Origin: a bacterium
GTDB lineage: Bacteria; Hydrothermota; Hydrothermia; LBFQ01; DSFT01
Direction of reading: 5' to 3'
Length of the DNA stretch: 49,443 nt
NCBI GenBank assembly: GCA_030550205.1
Contig: JAUQPS010000003.1
Location: 1-49,443, forward strand
Shown here piece after piece: positions 19,834 to 26,827 of this stretch. The notes below the pieces were generated by a model, which saw only the letters and a list, made by a program, of their open reading frames with translations, did no database searches and was not told the origin of the DNA. Within the stretch, counting starts at the first letter, position 1. Each line of letters opens with the position of its first letter. Both the position numbers and the translations under genes were made by a program.

Positions 19834-20637
19834 AAAGAGCAAACTCAATTAATAAATTAAAAATTCTAAAAAGAACACTTATTTTATTTGAAAATTCAAT
19901 ATCAAAAAATTTCAAAAGCATAAATATCATAACTCCTTCCCTAACACCAATTCCAGCAGGGGCTATTAAAGACAAAACTCCAATATTATAAGAAATGGGA
20001 AAAATTAAAAAAGAATAAAAAATTGTTATATTTTTATTAAAAGCTAAAATAAAGAAATATAATGAAAAGCCAACAATTAGCCATAAAAAGAGAAACATCA
20101 AAAGTATAATAAAAAACTGCTTAAAATTCAATTTTATTTTATATTTTTCAGGAAGAAAAACAAAAATTAAAGGTGAAAGAAAAAAGATAAAAGCAAAGAT
20201 GAAAAATAAAATGTTGTTTTTTATTTCATAAAAATAAATAAGGAGCATTGGAATGGCAGAATATATTAAAAAAAACTGATTTAACATTTGGGCTTTTGTT
20301 ACATTTTTTAAGTCTAAATTTAAGCTTTTTGAAAATGCTAAAACTAAGGTAAATATCCAAAATCTTCCAGGCAAATACCTTCCAAGAATAGATAAAAATG
20401 AAATATAAAAAGCCCTTTTATATGACAAATCAATAGAAAACAACTTATAAATATATTTTAGAATAAAAATAGAAAATAAATTGAAAGCTAAAAAAAAATT
20501 CCAGATAGCATAAGATAAAGCTTATTTGATAAAATAAGAATTTCTCTAATTTTTTCAAAGTCTTTAAATGCAAAATATAGCATAAATCCAAATAACAAGA
20601 ATGAAAAAATTGATAAAAAAGCTCTAATTTTATTCAT
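19787..20637 (-). CDS. flippase-like / lysylphosphatidylglycerol-synthase-type membrane protein, frameshifted in a T9 run
   Basis: The family hallmark SLIAPAGIGVREG and the YLPGRFW motif identify the UPF0104/LPG-synthase transmembrane family, multi-pass inner-membrane proteins. The main open frame begins only at codon TTG 20443. Reading from an ATG at 20637, which overlaps the serS stop as ATGA, gives a convincing first membrane segment (FLSIFSFLLFGFMLYFAF) and 49 residues, then a stop at 20488-20490. The break is at nine T on the coding strand (20490-20498): one more T joins the frames into about 283 residues, the usual family length. It is a sequencing error, a recent mutation or a slippage site. 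Confidence 0.75.
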
Positions 20638-21902
20638 TTAATAATTTCAACTCCAAGATATTTAATTAAAGGTTCTGGGACTTTTATATAACCCTCTTTT
20701 GTTTGATTATTTTCAATAATACTAATTAAAACCCTCGGAGTAGCAAGTCCTGAACCATTTAATGTATGAACAAATTCCTTTTTTCCATTTTTTCTCCTTA
20801 CTCTTATATTTGCTCTTCTACTTTGAAAATCTTCAACATTACTAATTGAGCTTGCTTCTAAATAATCCTTTTGTCCAGCACAATAAACCTCTATATCATA
20901 AGTCTTCGCAGAAGCAAAACCCATATCTCCTGTGCATAATAAAACAACTCTATAAGGTATATTTAAGCTTTGTAATACTTCCTCAACATCCCTTACCATT
21001 TTCTCATGCTCTTCATAAGATGTTTCTGGTAATGTAAATTTATATAATTCAACCTTATTAAATTGATGCATCCTTTTTATCCCCCTTACATCTTTACCAT
21101 AAGCTCCCGCTTCTCTTCTAAAACAAGGAGTATAAGCAAAATAATAAATTGGTAATTCTTCTTCTTCTAAGGTTTTATCCATAAATAAGCTTGTTAAAGG
21201 AACTTCTGCAGTTGGCACTAAATACAATTCATCCTTTTCAATATAATACATTTCTTCTTTGAATTTTGGTAATTGACCGCTATTATACATTGTCTTTTCA
21301 TTCACTAAAAATGGAGGAATAATTTCTTTATATCCATTCTTTTTAGCAAATTCTCTAAAATAATTTATTAAAGCCCATTCAAGCTCCGCTCCAAGCCCCT
21401 TATATACAACAAATCTTGAACCTGCTATTTTACCACCAATTTCAAAATCAATTATATCTAATTTTTGGGCAATTTCCCAATGTGGTTTTGGCTCAAAATC
21501 AAATTCAGGAATTTTACCCCATGTCCTTACTACTACATTTTCAGAGCTATCCTTTCCAATTGGAACAGAGCTATGTGGTATATTAGGAATTAAACTCCAA
21601 TAATAATAAAACTCATTTTCTATTTCTCTTCTCTTTTCTTCTAAACTATTTAATTTTTCATCTATTAATTTTGCTTCTTTTAATAATTCATCTATATTTT
21701 CTCCTTTTTGTTTTAATTGTGAAATTAATTTTGACTTTTCATTTTTTATAGCCCTAAGCTCATCAACCTCTTTTATAATCTTCCTTCTTTCTTCATCAAT
21801 TTCTAAAACTTTTTCAAGAATTTCCAAAGAATAACCCCTATTTATTAAACTTTCTCTTAACTTTTCAAGTTTATTTCCTTTTATATAGCTTAAATCAAGC
21901 AT
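20634..21902 (-). CDS. serS: serine--tRNA ligase
   Basis: Class II synthetase of 422 residues charging tRNA-Ser. The N-terminal antiparallel coiled-coil arm is visible at about residues 25-100 (KVLEIDEERRKIIKEVDELR...), followed by the catalytic core with PTAEVPLT, motif 2 FRREAGAYGKD and motif 3 NGSGLATPRVL. The start at 21902 leaves 13 nt after a minus-strand TAAAAT, longer than usual here, implying a leader of a few nucleotides. The stop overlaps the flippase-like start (ATGA), so the two are translationally coupled. Confidence 0.97.
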   Translation of the reverse strand: MLDLSYIKGNKLEKLRESLINRGYSLEILEKVLEIDEERRKIIKEVDELRAIKNEKSKLISQLKQKGENIDELLKEAKLIDEKLNSLEEKRREIENEFYYYWSLIPNIPHSSVPIGKDSSENVVVRTWGKIPEFDFEPKPHWEIAQKLDIIDFEIGGKIAGSRFVVYKGLGAELEWALINYFREFAKKNGYKEIIPPFLVNEKTMYNSGQLPKFKEEMYYIEKDELYLVPTAEVPLTSLFMDKTLEEEELPIYYFAYTPCFRREAGAYGKDVRGIKRMHQFNKVELYKFTLPETSYEEHEKMVRDVEEVLQSLNIPYRVVLLCTGDMGFASAKTYDIEVYCAGQKDYLEASSISNVEDFQSRRANIRVRRKNGKKEFVHTLNGSGLATPRVLISIIENNQTKEGYIKVPEPLIKYLGVEIIK

Positions 21903-21908
21903 AGCAAG

Positions 21909-21924
21909 GTTTAAAATTTTAAAC
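21909..21924. promoter_or_regulatory. overlapping divergent -10 elements in one palindrome (serS / Cys-Met PLP gene)
   Basis: The 16-bp perfect palindrome GTTTAAAATTTTAAAC holds a plus-strand TAAAAT at 21912-21917, 8 nt before the ATG at 21926, and a minus-strand TAAAAT at 21916-21921, 13 nt before serS. The two hexamers share two base pairs, so the same DNA cannot serve both directions at once. Confidence 0.5.
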
Positions 21925-21925
21925 T

Positions 21926-22993
21926 ATGAGAGATGAAACTTTTTATGTAATTCAAAAAAAAGATGAAATTTATGGAGTTGTTAATATACCTATATATTTA
22001 AGCTCTACATTCAGACAATATGAACCTTCAAAACCAATAAAATATGAATATGCAAGAACACAAAATCCTACAAGAGAAATAATGGAAGAAGTAATTGCAA
22101 AAATAGAAAATGGAAATTATGGATTTTTATTTTCTTCTGGAATGAGTGCTATTGATACTTTATTATCAATTTTAAAACCACATGAGCATATTTTAGTAGA
22201 TATTGATATTTATGGTGGAACTTACAGAATTATAGAAAAGCTTTATAAGAAATTTAATATACAAGTTGATTATGTAGATTTTACAAACATTGAAGAAGTA
22301 AAAAAATCAATAAAAGAAAACACAAGGATGTTAATTTTAGAAACAATTTCAAACCCCCTATTAAGAACTCCAAATATCTTAGAAATATCAAAAATTAAAA
22401 AACATACCTTATTAGTAGTAGATAATACATTTGCAACACCATATTATTTTAAACCTTTAAATTATGGAGCGGATATTGTAATTCATTCAATTACAAAATA
22501 CCTTTCTGGACATTCAGATATTGTAATGGGAGCAATTATTTTAAATGATAAAAGTTTAGCAGAAGAAATTAAATTTTATCAAAATTCAAAAGGTGGAGTT
22601 CCTTCACCATTTGATTTATTCTTATTATCAAGAGGTTTAAAAACATTACATATAAGGATGGAAAAACATACAGAAAATGCTAAAAAAATTTTTGAATTTT
22701 TAAAGAAACATGAAAATGTAGAAGATATAAGATATCCTGGATATTCTGGAATGATAAGTTTTAGAGTAAAAAAAGATATATTTGAATTTACAAGAAAATT
22801 AAAAGTTATAACCCTTGGGGAAAGTCTTGGAGGGGTAGAAAGTTTGTTAAATGTTCCATATTATATGACCCATGCAAGTATGCCAGAAGAAGAGAGAATA
22901 AGAAGGGGAATAACAAAAAATTTGGTTAGACTATCAGTAGGTATTGAAAATGTAGAAGATTTAATAGAAGATTTAAATCAAGCTTTGAGTTAA
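21926..22993 (+). CDS. Cys/Met metabolism PLP-dependent enzyme (cystathionine gamma-synthase / O-acetylhomoserine sulfhydrylase family)
   Basis: A fold-type I trans-sulfuration enzyme of 355 residues, slightly short for the family. It shows PIYLSSTFRQ, YARTQNPTR, the glycine-rich FSSGMSAIDTLLS, the PLP-contacting Asp166 in VVDNTFATPYY and the Schiff-base Lys191 in HSITKYLSGHSD. Whether it is a synthase, sulfhydrylase or methionine gamma-lyase cannot be decided from sequence alone. Its last 21 nt overlap the 3' end of folC on the other strand. Methionine-linked genes (mtnP, the MetE-like gene) also occur in the window but not adjacent. Confidence 0.9.
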   Translation: MRDETFYVIQKKDEIYGVVNIPIYLSSTFRQYEPSKPIKYEYARTQNPTREIMEEVIAKIENGNYGFLFSSGMSAIDTLLSILKPHEHILVDIDIYGGTYRIIEKLYKKFNIQVDYVDFTNIEEVKKSIKENTRMLILETISNPLLRTPNILEISKIKKHTLLVVDNTFATPYYFKPLNYGADIVIHSITKYLSGHSDIVMGAIILNDKSLAEEIKFYQNSKGGVPSPFDLFLLSRGLKTLHIRMEKHTENAKKIFEFLKKHENVEDIRYPGYSGMISFRVKKDIFEFTRKLKVITLGESLGGVESLLNVPYYMTHASMPEEERIRRGITKNLVRLSVGIENVEDLIEDLNQALS

Positions 22994-24193
22994 AAATTCA
23001 GAAATTAAATAAGTTGAACCTGTAATTATAATAACTTCATATTCACTATTTATTGCATATTCAAATGCTAATTTAACACTTTCAAAAATTTTATAATTTT
23101 TTAAATAATTTGAAATTTCAAAAGGTTTAAATAATCTTGGATTTTCTAAATTTACAAGAAGAACTTCAAAATTTAAAAGAATTTTTGAGATATTTTCTAA
23201 ATCTTTATCCTTTGCTAAGGAAAATATAATAATAGGTTTCTTCTTATAAAGCTTTAAAGCATTATTTATTACTTCAAGGATTGAAACATAGTTATGAGCA
23301 ACATCTAAAATAATTTTTTTATTAAATTTTTCAAAAACTTCAAATCTATAAGGAATTCTAACATTTTTAAAATATTCCTCTTTAAAATTTAAATTAGTAA
23401 TTTTTTCAAATGCCTTAATAGAAAGAGCACAATTATAAGCTTGAAAATCACCTATTAAGGGTGTTTTAAAAACTCTATTATCCATTTTAAATTCAACTCC
23501 ACTTATAGAACTATTTAATAATTCAAAATCCACAAAAATTAATTTAGCATTCCTTTCAATTGATATTTTTTTAATAACTTCAAAAGCTTCTTTCTCTTGA
23601 TAAGATGTAAAAACTAAACTATTTTCTTTTATAACACTTGCCTTTTCAAAAGCAATTTTATCTAAGGTATTTCCAAGGATATGCATATGGTCATAATGAA
23701 TTTTTGTAATAATTACATTACTTTTATCAAAAACATTTGTAGCATCAAGCCTTCCACCAAGTCCTGCCTCAATTACACAATAATCACAATCATTTTCATA
23801 AAAATATAAGAATGCCATTGCAGTTAAAGTTTCAAAATATGTTCTAAAATGCTTCTTTTTATGCTCCATATTATCATAAACCTTATAAAAAAGCCTAACA
23901 AAATCATCTTCACTAATAGGATTTAAATTTAACATAATTCTTTCTCTAATATTTAGTATATGTGGAGAAATATATGTTCCAACCTTAAAACCTGCATTTA
24001 TTAAAAACCTTGAAAGATAAAAACTAACAGAACCTTTCCCTTTCGTTCCTACAATATGAATAACATTTTTTAATTTTTTATTTGGACTTCCAAGTTTTTC
24101 TAAAAATTCTTTAAATATCTCTAAATCCCTTGGTATCGTTCCAATTTTCTCATAATTTACAAATGAATTTAATATATTTAAAACTTCTTGCAT
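22973..24193 (-). CDS. folC: folylpolyglutamate synthase / dihydrofolate synthase
   Basis: A Mur-ligase-family enzyme adding glutamate to folates. The P-loop is GTKGKGS (49-55), followed by TYISPHILNIRERI, IEAGLGGRLDATNVF and the DHMHILGNTLDKIAFEKA segment with the metal-binding His; a C-terminal LDVAHN motif begins the glutamate ligase domain. The 406 residues are typical. The ATG follows the flavin reductase stop by 1 nt. It is the last gene of a reverse operon beginning with the TrmH-type methyltransferase next to the origin-like region. Confidence 0.94.
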   Translation of the reverse strand: MQEVLNILNSFVNYEKIGTIPRDLEIFKEFLEKLGSPNKKLKNVIHIVGTKGKGSVSFYLSRFLINAGFKVGTYISPHILNIRERIMLNLNPISEDDFVRLFYKVYDNMEHKKKHFRTYFETLTAMAFLYFYENDCDYCVIEAGLGGRLDATNVFDKSNVIITKIHYDHMHILGNTLDKIAFEKASVIKENSLVFTSYQEKEAFEVIKKISIERNAKLIFVDFELLNSSISGVEFKMDNRVFKTPLIGDFQAYNCALSIKAFEKITNLNFKEEYFKNVRIPYRFEVFEKFNKKIILDVAHNYVSILEVINNALKLYKKKPIIIFSLAKDKDLENISKILLNFEVLLVNLENPRLFKPFEISNYLKNYKIFESVKLAFEYAINSEYEVIIITGSTYLISEFLTQSLI

Positions 24194-24194
24194 A

Positions 24195-24671
24195 TTACAT
24201 TATTTTTCTATAACTCCTATGATAATAAATTAAAGGCTTCTTATCGTTTAACATCTGAACATTAACAACTTTACCAAAGAAAATAATATGATCCCCCATT
24301 TCTAAATGCCTATAATAAATGCATTCAATATAACCAATAGCATTTTCAATATATGGAATTTTAAGAGAAGCACTTTTAGGATATTCCAATTTAAATCTTT
24401 CAGCTTGGGAAATATCTTTATTTGAAAAGAATTTTGAAATTTCTTCTTGCTCTTCATTTAATAAGCTTATTGTCCATCCAATTGCTTTTAAAAATACATT
24501 TAAACTTTCTGCATTTTTATCTATGGAAATTAATGTAATTAAAGGTTTTAAAGATATACTTTCAAATGAGCTTATTGTTAAACCTGCTAATTTATTATCT
24601 GTGCTTTTACCAATTGCTATAAATACCGCTTGGGGAACATTTCTCATAAATTCTTTAAATTTTTCTCTCAT
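24195..24671 (-). CDS. flavin reductase-like domain protein
   Basis: A 158-residue single-domain FMN-binding split-barrel protein: AVFIAIGKSTDNKLAGLTISSFESISLKPLI (flavin/phosphate contacts) and the C-terminal HIIFFGKVVNVQ are typical of flavin reductase and rubredoxin/flavoredoxin-type proteins. Such proteins reduce FMN with NAD(P)H or bind it as an electron carrier; the partner is unknown. It starts with a 4-nt ATGA overlap with the TrmH-type gene and is followed after 1 nt by folC. Confidence 0.87.
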   Translation of the reverse strand: MREKFKEFMRNVPQAVFIAIGKSTDNKLAGLTISSFESISLKPLITLISIDKNAESLNVFLKAIGWTISLLNEEQEEISKFFSNKDISQAERFKLEYPKSASLKIPYIENAIGYIECIYYRHLEMGDHIIFFGKVVNVQMLNDKKPLIYYHRSYRKIM

Positions 24672-25393
24672 TTTATTTGAAATTTTAAGGTTAAAATATA
24701 CAATGCAATAGCAACTGCATTGGAAACATTATAAGAATTTACTTTAAAGTTATATTGTCTTAATGTTATAATTTTATCAGACATTTCAATTAATTTTTTC
24801 CTAATCCCATAATGCTCAGACCCTACAATAATTGCTAATTTTTCACTCTTTACATCCAATTCTTCTATTAATATTCCTCCCCTTTCAAGCGAATAAACAG
24901 GAATTTTATTCTCTTTTAAAATTTCAATAACTCGCTTTAAATTATCAGAATATGAAAAATTTATATAAAATATTGCTCCCGCAGATGCTTTTATAACACT
25001 TGGTGTAATTTTTGATGATTGAGTATAAGTAGAAACAATATTTTTAACATTTAAAACAAATGCACTTCTAATTATTGAACCTAAATTATAAGGGTCTTGA
25101 ATTCTATCAATTATTAAAAGAATTTTATTTTCACTATTTAAAAAATTTTCTAAATTTTCAGATAGTTTACAAACAGGTTCATTTATTAAATAAGCACAAA
25201 CTCCCTGATGATTATCATCACTTACTATTTGTTCAATTTTAAATTTACTTACAAGTTCATAGTTTATATTTTTGGCTTTACACATATTTAAAATTTTCTC
25301 CTTTTCCTTCAAATTCTCATATATTAATACTTTTTCAATACTTGCATTTGAATCTATTGCACAAATTACTGGATGCTTTCCATATATAACCAT
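24668..25393 (-). CDS. TrmH/SpoU-family RNA 2'-O-methyltransferase (RlmB-like)
   Basis: This 241-residue SPOUT methyltransferase has all three motifs: motif 1 DRIQDPYNLGSIIRSA (Asn103, Arg109), motif 2 IVGSEHYGI and motif 3 NSYNVSNAVAIALY, forming the knotted SAM site. The N-terminal YGKHPV start resembles the substrate-binding domain of RlmB, which modifies G2251 of 23S rRNA in E. coli; a tRNA-directed relative is possible. It is the first gene leftwards from the DnaA-box region, transcribed away from it, with a TAAAAT hexamer 10 nt before the ATG. Confidence 0.9.
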   Translation of the reverse strand: MVIYGKHPVICAIDSNASIEKVLIYENLKEKEKILNMCKAKNINYELVSKFKIEQIVSDDNHQGVCAYLINEPVCKLSENLENFLNSENKILLIIDRIQDPYNLGSIIRSAFVLNVKNIVSTYTQSSKITPSVIKASAGAIFYINFSYSDNLKRVIEILKENKIPVYSLERGGILIEELDVKSEKLAIIVGSEHYGIRKKLIEMSDKIITLRQYNFKVNSYNVSNAVAIALYILTLKFQIK

Positions 25394-25403
25394 AACTTTT
25401 AAA

Positions 25404-25409
25404 ATTTTA
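25404..25409 (-). promoter_or_regulatory. predicted -10 of the TrmH-folC operon
   Basis: Minus-strand TAAAAT, 10 nt before the ATG at 25393, at the left border of the DnaA-box region. Transcription runs away from the boxes. Confidence 0.45.
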
Positions 25410-25563
25410 AGGTTGTTTAAATCAAAAATTCGTTTTCCACAATATAAGTTATTGAAAATAAAAAAATTAATTTAGTTTTCCACATGTTTATAAGTCATTT
25501 TGTGGAAATGTTTAAAATCCCTTTTATTTATCAACAATAAATATCATTCAAAAATAAAAATTT

Positions 25564-25611
25564 AATAAACTTTTCCACATATAAAAAACAAAAACAATAA
25601 ACTTTTCCACA
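25564..25611 (+). repeat. 16-bp direct repeat carrying DnaA boxes
   Basis: AATAAACTTTTCCACA occurs identically at 25564-25579 and 25596-25611, 32 bp apart, so each DnaA box has the same AATAAAC prefix. The conserved prefix suggests selection beyond the 9-mer or a local duplication. Confidence 0.85.
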
Positions 25612-25787
25612 ATAAAAATTTATTATTAATCAAAAATTTAAAAATGTTTTCCACAATTTGTAAAAAAGTTTATGTTGAAAAATTAAAAATTTGACTTTTA
25701 AACATAGATTTCAACAATTTTTTCCACAATTTGATATTTAATTTTCAATAACTTAATAAAGTTTTCCACATATATATATTACTACTT

Positions 25788-25793
25788 TAAAAT
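25788..25793 (+). promoter_or_regulatory. predicted -10 of the lipoprotein gene
   Basis: TAAAAT lies 9 nt before the TTG start codon at 25803, at the right border of the DnaA-box region, 18 bp after the last box. Confidence 0.45.
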
Positions 25794-25802
25794 TTTCAAT
25801 AG

Positions 25803-26555
25803 TTGAAAAAGTTAATTTTAATAATTTTAATAGGAGTTGTTTCTTGCACAGATGCGGGACTTCCTGGAAGTCCAAGGATTTTAAAACTTGAAGCAATTTC
25901 AAATGGTGATAGTTTAAGAGTTTATTGGAGTTCCATTGAAGGTGCTGATTATTATAGAGTTTATGTTGATGATAAGATAATTTATGAAGGAAAAGATACA
26001 TTTTTAAATTTAGGTTATACTCAAAACTTTAAAGTTGAAACAATAGGATTAAGTGATAAATTAAGCACAGATTATAATTTAACTGATAAATTTTATATTG
26101 ATTCCCTATTTGTAATTCCCCAAATGGAGGTTCTTTCTTTTATATTTCCAAAATTTACAATTTATCCAATAAGTGATAGCTCAAAATATCAACAATTTGT
26201 TTTATTTTTTGCACAGGATTCATCAAAGATAAATGTTCCAGAATTTAATAAAGATTCTCTTAAAATTTTTTCAGCAAGTTTATATTTTAATAAATTAACA
26301 AGACATAAAATTGCTTATTATAATAATGAAAAAGTTATACCATTTCCTGATAAAGATACGTTAAATTTGATTTTTAAAAAGGATTATGTGCTTTGGTTTA
26401 ATCCTGACACAATAGGATGGGATGCTCAAAGGGATTATTTTATAAAATTTAGAATAGATACATTGATTTTTGAAGTTGATAGTTTAAATGATACAACTTA
26501 CCGATTAAAATTTAAGTATGATGTTAGAATAATTTCAGGTTTGAGATGGTTTTAA
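25803..26555 (+). CDS. lipoprotein with fibronectin type III-like domain
   Basis: The 250-residue product starts at TTG, as no upstream ATG is in frame and the TAAAAT hexamer 9 nt earlier matches the pattern of its neighbours. A lipoprotein signal (KKLILIILIGVVSC, Cys15) is followed by a stretch that looks like a fibronectin III fold (RVYWSSIEGADYYRVYVDD). The remainder is rich in Asp, Tyr and Phe and not recognised. It is exported and probably membrane-anchored. It overlaps the FtsL-like gene by 10 nt and heads a group with a cell-wall transpeptidase. Confidence 0.75.
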   Translation: MKKLILIILIGVVSCTDAGLPGSPRILKLEAISNGDSLRVYWSSIEGADYYRVYVDDKIIYEGKDTFLNLGYTQNFKVETIGLSDKLSTDYNLTDKFYIDSLFVIPQMEVLSFIFPKFTIYPISDSSKYQQFVLFFAQDSSKINVPEFNKDSLKIFSASLYFNKLTRHKIAYYNNEKVIPFPDKDTLNLIFKKDYVLWFNPDTIGWDAQRDYFIKFRIDTLIFEVDSLNDTTYRLKFKYDVRIISGLRWF

Positions 26556-26827
26556 AAAAATTAAGAATTCTCATTCTTATAATTATAATAGGAGTTTTAG
26601 GTATTTTGAATGTTTGGATAAATAATGTTATTTATTATAAAGCTAAATATATAGATGAGCTTAGGGATGAGAGGGACGTATGGTATATAAAGTATATGAA
26701 TGCTATAAGTGAATATTATAAGCGGAGATGGAATTATGAAGTTAAGGATAGTTTTAATTCTGGTATTCTTGATAGTTTGGTATCTGATAGCAATAGCAAA
26801 ATTATTCCACATTCAAATAATAGATAG
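26546..26827 (+). CDS. small bitopic membrane protein, FtsL-like by position
   Basis: A 93-residue protein with one N-terminal membrane helix (about residues 6-26) followed by a helical, charged segment (YIDELRDERDVWYIKYMNAISEYYKRR), directly before an FtsI-type transpeptidase. This size, topology and position are those of the divisome protein FtsL, but the sequence gives no family match I can name. Its 3' end overlaps the transpeptidase reading frame by 92 nt, which is long; the last 30 residues may be dispensable. A real gene is likely, the FtsL role is inference. Confidence 0.6.
   Translation: MVLKKLRILILIIIIGVLGILNVWINNVIYYKAKYIDELRDERDVWYIKYMNAISEYYKRRWNYEVKDSFNSGILDSLVSDSNSKIIPHSNNR

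Larger units (their letters stand above)
25394..25802. other. candidate replication origin (oriC): DnaA-box cluster
   Basis: This 409-bp gap, by far the longest in the window, contains seven exact copies of TTTTCCACA on the plus strand at 25433, 25476, 25571, 25603, 25647, 25720 and 25762. A reverse-strand ATTTCCACA lies at 25501-25509 and TTATCAACA, one mismatch from the classical DnaA box, at 25528-25536. TTTTCCACA is one base from TTATCCACA and is a known DnaA-box form in other bacteria. Stretches of almost pure A/T (for example 25611-25645) could serve as the unwinding element. The flanking genes diverge from the region. No dnaA gene is in the window; function is inferred. Confidence 0.8.

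Noticed and set aside
20443-20445. TTG 20443 as the true start of the flippase-like protein
   Set aside because: The frame continues upstream with family-like sequence, and the first membrane helix is found in the frame from 20637; the TTG is only the first start-like codon after the shift.
25433-25770. Repeated TTTTCCACA units as a CRISPR array
   Set aside because: The repeat is 9 bp with spacings from 32 to 95 bp and no cas genes; DnaA boxes fit better.
25753-26001. Reverse open frame over the lipoprotein start
   Set aside because: No recognisable features; opposite strand of a lipoprotein with signal peptide and lipobox.
26709-26735. Earlier ATG for the FtsI-type gene
   Set aside because: The Shine-Dalgarno GGAG and the typical basic residues before the membrane helix fit the ATG at 26736 instead.
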